In this document: in pieces, positions 35,010 through 47,835 of the stretch
Numbering within the stretch: the stretch's first letter is position 1
How the letters are laid out: each line of letters begins with the position of its first letter
NCBI GenBank assembly: GCA_016648135.1
Contig: JADDOH010024954.1
Coordinates: 1 to 64,000, forward strand
DNA: 64,000 nucleotides
Source of the DNA: Agrypnia vestita
Taxonomy: Eukaryota > Arthropoda > Insecta > Trichoptera > Phryganeidae
Direction: 5' to 3'
Made by a program: the position numbers and the translations under genes
Notes under the pieces: generated by a model
The model's input: the letters and a program-made list of their open reading frames with translations, nothing else
Told to the model about the DNA's origin: nothing
Databases searched by the model: none

Positions 35010-35105
35010 TCGTCGAGCTGCTTGCGGAGATACGGAGATGAACAAAACGAGAGTCTGTCAGGACTTAAGGGTGAGGCGTTCAATCCTCTCTGCCTACTCT
35101 ACTAC
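35010..35105 (+). repeat. SINE-like dispersed repeat family C, partial
   Basis: Shares GTCTGTCAGGACTTAAGGGT and AATCCTCTCTGCCTACTC with the copies at 18.0, 22.97 and 50.9 kb. Confidence 0.6.
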
Positions 35106-35214
35106 TAAAAATGTTTTTTAATTAAATTCTTCGTTGGTATTTTCAGTATCTTTTCGACATGGTCAATTTATTGAGATAATATCAATACAATAACGATATT
35201 GATTGCAAAATCAC

Positions 35215-35475
35215 ATTTCGTATATTTTCGTTTTTCATCTCCACAAACCCACCCCCTCAATATATTTCAATACATATCGACACCATTTGGCAAGTCTGAC
35301 CTTAAGTTTGCCCAATTATTTTTCAGGACCCTGCAGAAAACATTCCCCTTTTCCTTTACCTCTCCTCTCACCCAATATGTTTTCTATACAAATCTATACC
35401 GCTTGACAGATCTGACCCAAATATTGCGCGCTTATTCTTTATAACTTAGGACCTTGCGGAAGCCATCTCCCTCAA
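35215..35475 (+). mobile_element. Helitron-like family A, partial diverged copy
   Basis: Two diverged units of the 129-bp family A monomer: AATACATATCGACACCATTT, AGGACCCTGCAGAAAACAT and ACAAATCTATACCGCTTGAC. Both element ends are missing. Confidence 0.55.
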
Positions 35476-36715
35476 TTATGTGAGGGAGTGGTGCGAAGAT
35501 TAATATAAATGTGATGCGATCCTCATTTAATTTAATTCTTCAATTAATAAATTCCTAATTTAAAATGATACAATTTTCCCTCCCTCTTAAAATCTCCCTA
35601 CCCCCACCCCGCCGCTATAAATTAAAAGGAATGCAATTCCATATTTTTTAATTGCATAATTATTCATTATTTATAGAAAAGTCATTTTTGTTACTGGTAT
35701 ATTAATATTCAATGAGTTTGTATGCGTTTAAAAGAGCTGTTAGTGTACCTTAGTGCCCTAAATGTTCCATGCTAATTTTTTGTCTCCTTTCTTAACACAA
35801 CTGAACTATTTTTTCTTCACAATAATTGTTTTCTATTGCAATGCAATTAGTAATTTTTATTAAAACATAAAGATGAAAGATATAAATATAATATTTGTTT
35901 TAAATTTTTATTTATATTTACCTAATAGAACCTTAATTATTGTATTATCTATCGTTAGGTAGTGCTGCAAAAATAAATGAATCCCAAATATAAATCTAAA
36001 ATTATCAAAACCTGATTGAAATAGAAAACATTAAAAAATATATTGTCAACAGTGCCTAGCGGGAAAATTCATTTCATTCATACTGTAGAATCAGTCGATC
36101 GTCAGAAAAGTCTGTGTCACCCCACATCATAGTATTGTACATTTCCACACTTTGTATGGTAAATGTAGCGATGGTATTTTAAACGGTGACACAAAACCGT
36201 TATGTGAGATTGTATCGATGATTAGCAACTGATTTTTTGTAATTGGACGGGCAGCCATCAGCACTAGACAACAGTTTTATCTCAGTTACCAATAACCTAT
36301 GCAGTCAAATACAAATCTCAAATAACGATACCAGATGTAACCGGTTAAAATAAAGGTTTTACCATCACTAGTCAAATGTCAAAAAATACAAATAAAAAAT
36401 ATATATTTTGATGACAATGTCGATTAAATCGCGCAGTGCACATGCGCGTCCCTGGCCGAGAGTTTAAACTCATTTTACCGCTCAGAATTTTCTGATAGTT
36501 TTCGTTTAATCCAAACTGAAAACCGTTGTTGGAAAAAGTTATTAAAAACTCGAGATTAAACTCTACCATGACTTTATTCCAACCTGATACAACCAGGCCT
36601 GAGGCGATTTGTGATAAGATAATAAATCGTGATATGGTTTCGGTACTAAATGTAGACCTAACATCTCAATGGAAAACGTTCAAGGTTCATTCATATAAGT
36701 GTGAATAAGATGAAA
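35476..36715. other. no recognisable gene
   Basis: AT-rich DNA. The frames at 36,372-36,708 overlap on both strands and show no motif. Confidence 0.4.
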
Positions 36716-36779
36716 ATATAAAATATTATTACTTCGAAATAGATTGTTATATTATTTGAAGAAGTCCGGCTCTATCAAC
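36716..36779 (+). repeat. 64-bp inverted repeat, left copy
   Basis: GAAATAGATTGTTATATTAT then TTGAAGAAGTCCGGCTCTATCA. The same sequence in reverse orientation lies at 42,951-43,013, with roughly 85% identity by eye. Confidence 0.7.
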
Positions 36780-38814
36780 TCCCCTGAAGTTTTTGCTAAT
36801 GACTGCGAGGCACCCTGGATGTGATTGGAGGACGTCGGGAATGTGTCATTTCCATGGTCCCTCTGATCCCGTCTGTAACGAGTCCAGTCTGACTACCTAG
36901 CTAAATACCTAACTATAAAGTTTAATATATAAGTTTTACGTAAAGCCCAAAGCTTGAGACTTTAAGCTACCGAATTGAGCTTTATTACGACTTTTGTGAC
37001 TTTTAAGCACACGCTTTATGCTTTAAGCTACTAGATGAAAACTTAAGTCGAACTTAGAACTTCGGAAGTATATTTACATGAAAGCTAATATTATATTTTT
37101 TTTTTGTTAAGAATTTATATTTTCAAAATTGGCCAGTCGTGATCTATCTAGTGGTTAGGAAAATTCCCCCTCCGTTGTGTTCGTAGCTATCCAAAATTCT
37201 TTTGATATGTGGTGAGATTCGTATTCTTATTAACGCGACTAGACTAATATAGAACGAATTCTTACCTAACTATGGAAATAACAAACGCACGTAACTAATC
37301 CGTACTCGTCCTTCTAGAAACCGCTCTAGAATTCTACAGTTTCGCCTATACGAGAGATAGCCGATATCGTCCACGTCCTGAGTCGGCCTAAATGCCAACT
37401 ATAACTAATCCGTACTCGTAATTAACATAACGGATTTATTTACTAAAGATGATAGAACGCCTAACCGTTATCGACACGAAATCCACGTATTATCTTCGAA
37501 CACTTATAGACGAAATGCCAGAGACATAAAACATATTTCCGAAATTACTTTGGGCCCTTCTAGAAACCGCTCCAGAATTCTACAGTTTCGCCTATACGAG
37601 AGATAGCCGATATCGTCCACGTCCTGAGTCGGCCTAAATGCCAACTATATGCGGCGTAGCTGAGGAACAAACGCTAGTAGCAAAACTTCCTTACATTGTA
37701 CCGCCATAACTATAATACCACCGGGGTTAAAATACTGAAATATAAAACAATACAATCGTTGCCAAGTTAACGGCATACGCTAAAGATTCCGCCCGCCTTG
37801 ATTATCAATACCTCACAATAGCAGCTTAGAACAGTGTTAGCACAACCACACGCGGTACCCATTTATGACAGATTTACAAGATATAATAGCATACGTTATA
37901 TTCAAAAACACAAGTAAGAAACCTACCGATAGCGCGTCCCACATTGTCCGATCTGCTCAATCTGTTCACAGTACATAGTGGGAGAAGATAAACATAATTA
38001 TAACAACTAAGGCGCTTCCAGAGGCTGGGGGTAAGCTTTGTCTGACATTATGACAGCCCGAGATTCTAAGGGAATGGAAGATACAGTTTTGTAAGTGAAA
38101 TTTAAGAAGTGTCTAACCACTTCTGTTCAAACGTGGATTCTAGATGCCCACTAAGCTGCAGACCAAAACCAACCCGAGACTCTGTTGCCTCTGCTGGGAT
38201 CCATTCAGCGTCCTCGTCCTCTTGGCGACAAACATATCAGGAAGAAATCCCGCGTCTGATATTAAGGTTTGTATATTGTCCCGCGGGGCAGTCAAATTGA
38301 CTGGTGTATAATGATGGGGATCCCACGTCGCGGCTACATGGGCCGGATTATTATGATGTTTACTGCTGATAAAAGGGCTGAATGAACTAACTAGGTGATT
38401 GGAAAAGACTCATCCCTGAGTGCGTCAGACAGAGCCATGTTAGCATCGCCAATTATAGTTGATGTGAATGATCCCACGGTGTAGTCTAATTGACTAGAGA
38501 TATTAAAGAGATAGTATAGATGTGAATGATCCCACGGTGAAGTCTAATTGACTAGAGATATTAAAAAGATAGTATTCCAGAGTGAATGTTATGGTTAATT
38601 GCGTGGTTCCTGATATGTATGTCCTGTGCCAGAGGAGAAGGGCTCCGAAAGGCTCCTGGTATACAGCAGTATAGTAAAGATGATGAATGATGTGACAGGG
38701 TGAGATGTCAACTGGCATTCCCGATCAGGATACTCGTTCAAATAAATTAGCTTCTATTCAAAATATAACCATGGAGATCTGGATTCGATGACACCGAGGA
38801 CGACCAAGCATCGA

Positions 38815-39365
38815 GATTCTTCCCACTAGTGTGTTACGGGTGAGTTTTCGACGCCGAGCTATAGGAAACAGCCGCATATTCTTGAGCCGTAGCCTCTCAA
38901 TTATAAGGATGGTATGCGTTAAGCTGCCCATGTTATACGCCCACCTGGCGTGTCACGACACTTTGATCGCCACGATGCGAAAGAACCCCGATCTCCCTCC
39001 TTTCATAATCAATTCTGTCAGTCACGACAATCAGATTGGTGATGGATGATGAAACTATTTTAGTACAGTATAAATTAGAATGTACATGATGGAGAAATAG
39101 CTGTCACTCCTGCATTCAGAACATAGAGGTTTGAAATCAATAGCCCCGCGACTATCAATCGCTGAGATGCTTCCCACCAGCGTGTTACGGGTGAGTTCTC
39201 GACGCCGAGCTATAGGAAACAACCGCATATTCTTGAGCCATAGCCTCTCTATTATAAGGATGGTATGCGTTAAGTTGCCCATGTGGTACGCCCACCTGGC
39301 GTGTCACAACTTATCGATCGTCACAGCGTCAATGAATTCCGACCTCCCTCCTTCCATTAGCAAAT
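38815..39365. repeat. duplicated 200-bp segment with conserved open frames
   Basis: The copies at about 38,815-39,005 and 39,165-39,357 share GTGTTACGGGTGAGTT, GACGCCGAGCTATAGGAAAC and TATAAGGATGGTATGCGTTA. Both keep an open frame on the plus strand (RRRAIGN, then SLSIIRMVCVKLPM). I do not recognise the peptide, and a non-coding origin is equally likely. Confidence 0.6.
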
Positions 39366-39469
39366 CTTACAATGTTAAGATTCTTTTCATTAGTAATTTT
39401 AAATATGTTTAAGTTTTACACACAAGCACCACGTTCAACAGATGACAAGAAGAATAGTAATAGTAAAAG

Positions 39470-40080
39470 GTTCTTAGCTGACAGAAGTTGAAGTTCTCTG
39501 CAAACTGTCCATTTCCTCTAGTAACGCCTTCAAATGATGTTCTCCTTGTATGTATTTTCCAATTACAACTTTCCAGTCATGTATTTAACATTCGACCTCC
39601 TTGTGTGTATGTGTGCTTCAATATCTGTCATCCAGTTAATGATTCCCAAAATAGTGTTTTCCTTGTATATATATTTCAATATGTAAAACTGTATTAGGTC
39701 CTAGAAACAAGACTATTCCCTCTACGCCGAGCACATGCAGAACATAAACCCCCTCAATCTAGTTCATCCACGGTTATGCAAAAGCGCGAAAAAATAGTAA
39801 TAGTAAAAGGTCCTTAACTGACAGAAGTTGAAGTTCTCTGCAAACTGTCCATATCCTCTAGTAGCGCCTGTGTTTTCCAATAACAACTTTCCAGTCATGT
39901 ATTTAACATAACATCCTCCTTGTGTGTGTGTGTACTACAATATCTGCCATCCACTTAATGATTCCCAAAATAGTGTTTTCCTTGTATATATATTTCAATA
40001 TCAGCACCTGTAAAACTGTATAGGATGCTAGAAACAAAAAGACTATTCCCTCTACGCCGAGCACATGCAGGACATAAACC
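39470..40080. repeat. diverged direct duplication (about 340 bp apart)
   Basis: AGCTGACAGAAGTTGAAGTT, CTTTCCAGTCATGTATTTAA, AATGATTCCCAAAATAGTGT and CTATTCCCTCTACGCCGAGC occur in the same order at about 39,477-39,760 and 39,815-40,075. No coding signal is seen. Confidence 0.75.
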
Positions 40081-40309
40081 CCTTCAAACTAGTTCATCTA
40101 CGCCGTATAGTAATATCACATGCAGACATAAACAATATAATTACAAGTATGCTTGCGTCCCGCCGACTGGTGGAAATATTCGCATTCGTATTCACCGAAT
40201 AGTAAGCCTGACATTCGTATTCGTGAAAGTAGTATTCGTTGTATCACTCACAATAATAAAATCATATAGGTAAATAACTACGGTAACTCGTAAAAATATG
40301 ATATTACTT

Positions 40310-40915
40310 ATATTAAACGAATAAAACAAGTCATATAAATAAATAACGCGATTACGGAAGACCAAAGGTTAACTCCCCCTGAACAAACCGCAAATGACCC
40401 ACAATAATGGAAAATGTTGTAGAAAAACATTTTGAATATCTAATATTGAATGAATAAAAACAATGTCATATGAATAACTATCACGGCTACGGAAGACCGA
40501 AGGTTAACTACCCCTGAACTAACCGCAAACGACCCACAATAATGGAATATGTTGAAGAAAAACATTTCGAATATCTAATATTGAATGAATAAAAACAATG
40601 TCATATGAATAACTATCACGGCTACGGAAGACCGAAGGTTAACTACCCCTGAACTAACCGCAAACGACCCACAATAATGGAATATGTTGAAGAAAAACAT
40701 TTCGAATATCTAATATTGAATGAATAAAAACAATGTCATATGAATAACTATCACGGCTACGGAAGACCGAAGGTTAACTACCCCTGAACTAACCGCAAAC
40801 GACCCACAATAATGGAATATGTTGAAGAAAAACATTTCAAATATCTAATATTGAATGAATAAAAACAATGTCATATGAATAACTATCACGGCTACGGAAG
40901 ACCGAAGGTTAACTA
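40310..40915. repeat. 135-bp satellite-like array, about 4.5 copies
   Basis: The anchor TATCACGGCTACGGAAGACC recurs at about 40,479, 40,614, 40,749 and 40,884, exactly 135 bp apart. A more diverged unit precedes them at about 40,345. The middle three units are almost identical. Confidence 0.92.
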
Positions 40916-42950
40916 ATCCTTAGCGAAGGCTCAAAACTTTTCCTGATTCCCGCTAGATGGCGGTAGTATGGCCAATTTTTATTCATATGCCAGGCCGACC
41001 TGTAAATAATTTTGAGACAAGAATTTTGCTCTTATATTCGAAGCAAAATAAATTTTAGCGCAAACCATATTGCACAAACGTTAAAAATTCGACACTCGTA
41101 AACATCCTCTGCAATTTCATCAAGTAAAACGCTATTCCAAATAATTAATAATATTTTAATTTTATTTATTTTCATACCGCCAGAACTTCTCCGTCCGGGA
41201 CGAACATAAAACGCGATTGTACCTTTCACAGTGCCACCTCTTACGCGGCAAAAATACCTATTATAATCGTGCTATGAATATAACCCATTCTCGCCTCATA
41301 ATGGGGGCCTTGCACCAATACTAAAACCCCGCTAGAAACAATAAATGCGACTAAATCTAAACAGATACAATATATACTATTCAAAATACGTCTTTATAGG
41401 AGCAGTGTTTAAAACGATTGCCTAGTGGTACGTAATATAAACATCTAACGAATCTAATAAACTATATATTTATGTCACGATTAAATAAGTATAAAATCCA
41501 GGTGCATTTTAAGATATATTATTTGGAGGAAATTTCTTGTACGATTTGAATTTATATCACCCTTACAATCGTGATATCAAAAACACATAATTATCCCGAT
41601 CTCAATTATTCCCAAAATAATACAGCCCGATACTAAAAATAATTAACCGTAATAGATAATATAAATGTGATCCTTAGCTGAAGACCGGATTGCACGCTAC
41701 TCATGCAATACAATATTTATCATATTGCTACTAGGCAAATCATATAGAGATCCGTGTCTATAATCGTTAGTATAGATAACACAAAAATTCCTTTGCATAA
41801 AGATGCATCCGTTTGGAAGAAACTCTCGTACAAATTGAATCAAGATCAGACAAGCAACCGCGACATCACATACACACATTATTCCGAACCTCAAGTCCCA
41901 CAAAATAAACACACTTCGATGGTAAAAATAATCAATTTTAGAGCCTTTATATCTTTGGCAATATATGAATATTAATTTAAATGATTGTCCGTTCGGGCCC
42001 CGACGTATTTTAAAATTTTCATAAGCATTATGAAAAAATTCACCGGCTGGATTTATCACAGCCACAAAATTACGATTCCTTGTATATTAAATCTGATGCG
42101 CGTATAGTAATAATTATCCCTAGGCCCAAAATACGTAATGAAACAATCCACCACATGTATCAATATTTGTTACGATCCAGAAAGTTCTAAATTGAATACA
42201 CGTAAAAGGAAATAGAAATAAATAATATTGGAAATGTTTATCTGTTTTCACTGTTCCAAATCTCCCTTGAATTATTATAAACCTCCGGCTTTTTCCTCGG
42301 TCCTGTTAAATTATCTTCCTTATTTCGGACTTCCTTCAACAAAGCCTCCGGCCGATTTCCAAGCTGAAAATCCAAGGCCACTCTCCAATTTGTATCGCTA
42401 AATATAGTCCCTATCTCCCGCCATCTTTGATTCCAACTTGCGTGTAAAAGTCAAAGTCTACCATCTCAGGACGCGTTTCATTGGCCAGATTCGCTGCTAA
42501 CGGCCGCGTCTTGCGATTTGTCCGATTCAGTCAAAATAAAGGTAAAGCACGCGTCACACGCGCGGCACACCTCTACGTTTCAGGAAAAATAAAGGCTCTT
42601 CCGCACCTACTTACCCGGCAAACATATAATTACAGAATATTTAACGGGTTGTGAAGCTTCTCTTTATTATAAACTTTAGTAGACATTCATTCCAGTATAA
42701 GCTTCTCAGCAATATCGATTTAAATAAGCCAATATTATCACACGTCGACCAATCACGAGAGCGAGTACGCGCGCGTAGCTCGCGCCGCTCCCCCCTTTCG
42801 GGATTCCTTCCTCGATCGTTCTACTTATCTTTCAATGTGAATATCGCATCAGCAATAAAATAAGTGAATACACCACCCGTGAGTATTTATCCTCGCTTCT
42901 CGAGTGTACCTCACTACACGTGACACACTCCTCCACTGGAAGGAGCCGCT

Positions 42951-43013
42951 GATAGAGTCGGACTTCTTCATATAATACTACAATCTATTTCCAAGTTATG
43001 ATATTTTATTGAG
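42951..43013 (-). repeat. 64-bp inverted repeat, right copy
   Basis: Reverse complement partner of 36,716-36,779 (GATAGAGTCGGACTTCTTCA, then CAATCTATTTCCAAG). Confidence 0.7.
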
Positions 43014-44333
43014 GCTATGAAAATATTGTTGTATTAATTTGCATTCTAAGTTGCAGCTCTCCTAGTCCAGAGAGTACTAATTCTGGGGATTCTGTGTTTG
43101 ATTTCGAGGTTGGGATGTGTTTCGCTACAGTAACTGTGCGTCATGGCCAATTGCAGTATTACAATATTTAAATGTACTGCCCCATGTCTCTGCCAGTACT
43201 CTCTCTGCATCCCTTCACACGAGGGGTGAAATTAATACAGACAGAAATACGTCAAGCACTCGTTATCACGGGCTAATAATATTTATTCATATTTGGCTCA
43301 GGTGATTTGGATGTTATATATTGTTATCAAAAGTAAATACGCCAGTGAAAAATCTTATTATTTTTGTTAAAATACATTAACATTGTAGTTGACATGACAC
43401 AAATTATAAGATTCAAAATATTAAAATCTACAGAAAAAATCTGTCGAAACACACAAAAAAATTCATGAGTTAGGGACATTTTTTATTAAACGTGTATAAT
43501 CGCATTGTAATCGCATATAATGTTTTTGGGATTCATGGAATTTCCGGATTGAATGTGTTCAGATTTCGTATCTTGGTGGTAATCAAATATTCTTTGGATA
43601 CGTTATCGTTGTGTAGGGATTTTTGAAAGTATATTTGGACGAGCTCAACCATAATACCAATTGTTTATTTTATTCTAATTTTTGATGAATTGGTCCAGAC
43701 ATATTAAATTTGCAGCAATTTTTTTTTTACTATCAGCTATCGGCAGAATATCCCAGAAAACTATACACAGAAGATTCTGAACGGCCGTGAAAACCTAAGG
43801 ACATTTTTAATGTTCATTGAACTCTAAATAAAATCAAACTGGTTATATTGTCCATTAAATAAAGGTAAAATTTAATTTCTTGTAAAACCTTGAATAAATA
43901 CAAATAAATTTTGTGGACTTTCAAGTACAGTAACCTTGAAAATTTACAGCAGCCAGTTATAATTCCAAAAGGTTTTGACATTTACTTTGATGGAAGACTC
44001 AATTTCTTTTATATGATTGGAGTAAAACCATTTCGACAATACTTTACATCGAGACATTAGCTGTGAGTTATTGCTATAATCGATACTGTTTTTTGTTTCT
44101 TTATATGTTTTGTGAGCAAGTATTTATATTTTATCATTTTCTCTTAATCTTTTGAAACCCATTTTGAAAACGAAATACGAAATATTTTAACATATGGAAC
44201 AAATTTATTTGCAGTATCGTCAATATACTATTTGTACTATGGATTTTTTCACTAAAATCATCAACATCATCACAATTCAACAAAAAGGACCAATCAATGT
44301 ACTTAAGATGATCATTGGTAGAAGCGTAGTCTG
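43014..44333. other. no recognisable gene
   Basis: AT-rich DNA without coding signal or repeats that I recognise. Confidence 0.4.
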
Positions 44334-44879
44334 CTATATGAAAAATTCATGGAAATGTTGAAACAGTTGTACATGGTTGTACTTAATGCTTATAATCATG
44401 TTTGGATGATATATATCTACAGAAATTAAATATTCTTCTGCTGGATTCACTTCCGTGAGTTTATCACTTGAGAAAACAAGATCAAGGACGCGATTATTGC
44501 AATTAAAGATATTGTTTACTTGTGTCAAGCCAAGGAAAAGAGACTTCAATTATTTGCGATATTTGCGTGCTAACATTCACTAGTTCAGATCTTGGATCAA
44601 TTAATTCCCCTGGAATTAAATTTTTAGGTAAATTATAATCGTCCAATAATATTAATTGCAATTTCGGGTACTTGGTGCTTATTATATCTATTTCTTCTAC
44701 ATGTTTTCTGAAGGCATCAATACTAGAAGCCGGTGGTATGTACATACAAACAATTATGTTTTTTTTTTCCGGTTTTGTGCTCAGCTTAACAATTATGTGT
44801 TCAATGTTATTGTGTACAGAGACAAGCTGATGAGAAGATATAGTTTTAGGTACACAGATAAGCACACCACCTCCCTTGG
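44334..44879 (-). pseudogene. LINE AP-endonuclease domain fragment
   Basis: Read on the minus strand: GGGVLICVPKTISSHQ, EHIIVKLSTKPEKKNIIVCM, YIPPASS, then PKLQLILLDDYNLP, which stands where the active-site GDFN box of APE-type LINE endonucleases is expected (G and F are lost). After a frameshift near 44,540 the continuation QVNNIFNCNNRVLDLVFSSD matches the domain's end (LN...LDLVFTN). The N-terminal part of the domain is missing because a second LINE is inserted directly upstream. It is from a CR1/jockey-like LINE and is dead. Confidence 0.75.
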
Positions 44880-44932
44880 ACTTCTTCTTCTTCTTCTTCA
44901 TATTCTTCTTCTTCTTCTTCTGCTTCATCTAG
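44880..44932 (-). repeat. AAG microsatellite, LINE 3' tail
   Basis: A run of AAG triplets on the minus strand with a single interruption, directly after the stop codon of the reverse-transcriptase frame at 44,929. Short tandem-repeat tails are typical of RTE-like LINEs. Confidence 0.8.
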
Positions 44933-45957
44933 GACTGCGTCCTGTCATTGCTCGGAGCCTGTTTCTGGGATACAGATGTCCAGCTATCTCGCCATCTTTT
45001 ATGCGGTCTTCCTGGGAGTCTGGTACCAGACGGCAGCTTGTTCGCTGCTATGCTCACTACTCTCTCAGAACAAGCTCTCTCCACATGATCTCTCCAGTAA
45101 CGTCTTCTAGATCTTCCCCATCGGACAATATCCTCGACGTCACAAGTCCTTCGTATTTCGGAATTCCTCACTCGGTCTCGGATTGTCAGTCCCGCAATGG
45201 GTCGGAGAGTCTTCATCTCAGTTGTTCTTAGGAGATTTTTAGTTCTGGTAGTGTCAGCCCTTGTCTCGATACCGTAAGTCATAATTGGGCGGACACAGGT
45301 CTTATATATCTTCACTTTGCTCTCCTTGAGCATATGTTCGTTTCTCCAGACAGCATTTCTCAAGCATCCAGCAATAGTTGCGGCTTTGTTTGCTTGCTCT
45401 CTTACTTCTTTGTAGAGGTCGCTACTGCTGGATATCTCGACACCCAAGTACTTGAAGCTCGTTACTTGCTCTATTATTTTATTGTCAATTATAAGCTCGC
45501 ATCGTACTGGCTGTTTCGATGTCACCATGCTCTTAGTCTTATCTACGGAAATTTTCATGTTGAATCTTTGTGAGGATATATGGAATTTGTGCAGAAGTTT
45601 TTGAAGATCGTCTTCGGAGTTGGCTATTAATACCGCATCATCAGCGTAACATATCATATCTATCTTTTTGTCTCCCATGTTGTAGCCTAGATTCATTGTT
45701 TTGACATCTTCTATTAGCTTATCCATAATGATATTGAATAAGAAGGGGCTCAAGCTATCTCCCTGTCTGATGCTTACTGCGGCTGGGATTTCTTTCGATA
45801 GATCATTGATTACTTTTATGCGCATTTTGTTGTTAGTATTCAAGTTATGAATAGCTTTGATGATGGGTAGTGGCACATCTTTTTCCATTAGGATATCTAT
45901 AACATCTTCTAGAAGCACTCTGTCAAAGGCTTTAGTGAGGGCTTTAGGGACATAAAC
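44929..45957 (-). pseudogene. 5'-truncated RTE-like LINE reverse transcriptase
   Basis: An open frame of about 342 codons starts in the reverse-transcriptase fingers/palm (KAFDRVLLEDVIDIL) and keeps IRQGDSLSPFLFNIIMDKL, the catalytic box MICYADDAVLIA, SFKYLGVEISS, CVRPIMTYGIETR, and the basic C-terminus IRDRVRNSEIRR...RRRYWRDHV...GRPHKRW. The C-terminal WRDH/RPHKRW pattern and the AAG tail fit RTE-like (endonuclease-reverse transcriptase) LINEs. The endonuclease and the start of the reverse transcriptase are absent: upstream of about 45,957 the frame is closed and the sequence unrelated. It is a typical dead-on-arrival copy despite the open frame. Confidence 0.9.
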
Positions 45958-46201
45958 CTAGTTAAATGATCCCTATCCTTGCGATATACCTCACACCAGT
46001 CAAGACCTAGTTCACTTGATTTTAGAAAGAGTAAAAAAATACAAAATTATTATGTCACCGAAAGTGTAAAGAATATTTTGTATTCAAAACAGGAGAAAGA
46101 AAACTCCTTCAAAGTTTTTACTTGAGACACCCTGTATATTTTATAGTAAATTTCTTAAAGTTTAGTGTTTTTTGTCTCGTACTTTATTAAATGTGGGAAA
46201 A

Positions 46202-46818
46202 TTTATACCTATAAAACTCAACGTCTGTCTTGTCTGTTGTCTATATAAATCTACACCATTTGTCCGATTCGACTCAGATTCATACTTATACTTTAGGACC
46301 CGGCGGGTAACATAGGACATATTCCCTCCCTCCCCCTGTACCCCTACCGTTCAACCGATCGGACTCAAAATTTGCAAACTTATTCTTAAGGACCTGGCGG
46401 GTGACATAAAAGATGACCCACCACTTCTTTACCCCTTCCCCTGCCCCTCATATATTTTCAATGCAAATCTGTTCTGCTCAAACGATCGGACTTAAAATTT
46501 GTAAGCTTATTATTTAGAACTCGGCGAGTAACATAGGCGACATTTCCTTCCTCCCCTTTTACCATTTCCCCTTCCCTGATATACCAGAATATGAAAACAT
46601 AGCAGGGAAGGTCCGATTGGACCCAATTTTTGCATACATATTCCCTTCGGAATGAATATGCCACATTTTTTTATAAATCCTATCCATCCCAGCCTTGATT
46701 AAATGGAAACATTGTTGGAAACAATTACAGGTTTTGAAAAACAATGGAACCTTTGTTTTCACCCACTTTATTTTAAACTTAATCCTTAACTCGTGGAATA
46801 CCGGGCACAAACAGCTAA
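46202..46818 (+). mobile_element. non-autonomous Helitron-like element, family A, copy 2
   Basis: Begins TTTATACCTATAAAACTC after a host A (TC mutated to TT), then GTCTGTC. It has about three monomers with CCCGGCGGGTAACATAGG-type motifs, and ends AATACCGGGCACAAACAG then CTAA before a host T. CTAA fits the CTRR rule for Helitron 3' ends. Confidence 0.6.
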
Positions 46819-47214
46819 TTAAATAATGATAATTATATTATATTCAGCTGTGCTGATGAAAAAAGCGTTTATCATTTCTCGATTCTCCGGTAGGTGTCTC
46901 AATACACTAACAGATATCACAATATAAGTATCGAAATAAATAAAAACTCATGTTACTTATTTTATTACTTTTTATAACATTTATTAAAACATTGTAATTT
47001 CCAGTTATTCAGATAAGATTATCTTACTAAGACTTATCATCAATGGATAAATATTATGTGTTATCATCTATAGCGAATATGTTATGTTCAAAATAAATTT
47101 GTAAGAGGTTATAAATTTGGGCAAAAATTTATAATTTTATTTGATTTGCATCAAAGCGAATGAACTTATTACATTCAAATATTATATGAATTTAAAATAT
47201 TAAAGGAAGGGGTA

Positions 47215-47650
47215 TAGCAGGTACTTTATAGGTGAAATCCTGGCTTGATTATGATTCGAAAATTTTGAAGATATGTAATATCAAAATTTGAATTCTTTTT
47301 GATATTTTTGTCTTATTTTTAAATTTTTAAATTTTTATTATACTTAGATAGATCATGGAAAATATTTTTTTTCTATACAAGTGAAATAAAATTATGAAAA
47401 CAGTTTCTGTAAAGTTTTTAACATTTTATTTGACTTGTGTAGAAGCGAATATTTTTATTCATAATTGATTTAAGTTTCCGCAATGATAGTTCAACATTCA
47501 GAAAATAATAAGGCAGAAATTGAGAAAAAAAATGCAAACTTTGATATTGCATATCTCCATAACTATTGATGTTAGATCATGATCCCTTGAAAATTTTTGA
47601 CTCATAACCAAGGCAGGAATTCACCTGTAAATAATCGTGGGCTAGTTCTG
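47215..47650. repeat. dispersed repeat family D, two copies in inverted orientation
   Basis: The segment at 47,215-47,340 (GATTCGAAAATTTTGAAGAT) runs in the same direction as copy 1 at 16.9 kb. The segment 47,400-47,650 is its reverse complement (TGCATATCTCCATAACTATT, then CTTGAAAATTTTTGACTCAT). Together they form a loose inverted pair. Confidence 0.6.
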
Positions 47651-47835
47651 GTACACTCTGCACCTGGTGCCTACCAAAAGAGATCTAGAATCTGAGGGGG
47701 GGGGTCTAAAGGAGGTGTTGACAGATCTTGTGTTTTACCCAATAATGCCGACTTATAGTATTCTGTGAATGTGTTAGTGTGTGAATAGATGTATGGGTGT
47801 GGTGTCCAGTGTTATTACACGCTGCTGTAGTGGTT

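Larger units (their letters stand above)
36780..42950. other. CpG-retaining block with local duplications, no gene recognised
   Basis: Unlike its neighbours this 6.2-kb block is rich in CpG and carries many short-range duplications. A segment starting CCTTCTAGAAACCGCTCTAG lies at 37,311-37,403 and again at 37,555-37,649. A 59-bp tandem pair lies at 38,460-38,577. A 200-bp segment lies at 38,815 and 39,165, and another at 39,470 and 39,808. The 135-bp array lies at 40,310-40,915. Frames of 60-120 codons exist (for example minus 41,697-42,065), but none shows a motif. Confidence 0.55.

Noticed and set aside
40310..40915. Possible CRISPR-like array (regular repeats)
   Set aside because: The whole 135-bp unit is repeated, with no unique spacers, in a eukaryotic context.
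41697..42065. A 122-codon minus-strand frame
   Set aside because: No motif and overlapped by an open frame on the other strand. Not supported.
44656..45231. A 191-codon plus-strand frame
   Set aside because: Antisense of the LINE endonuclease and reverse-transcriptase frames, which have clear motifs.
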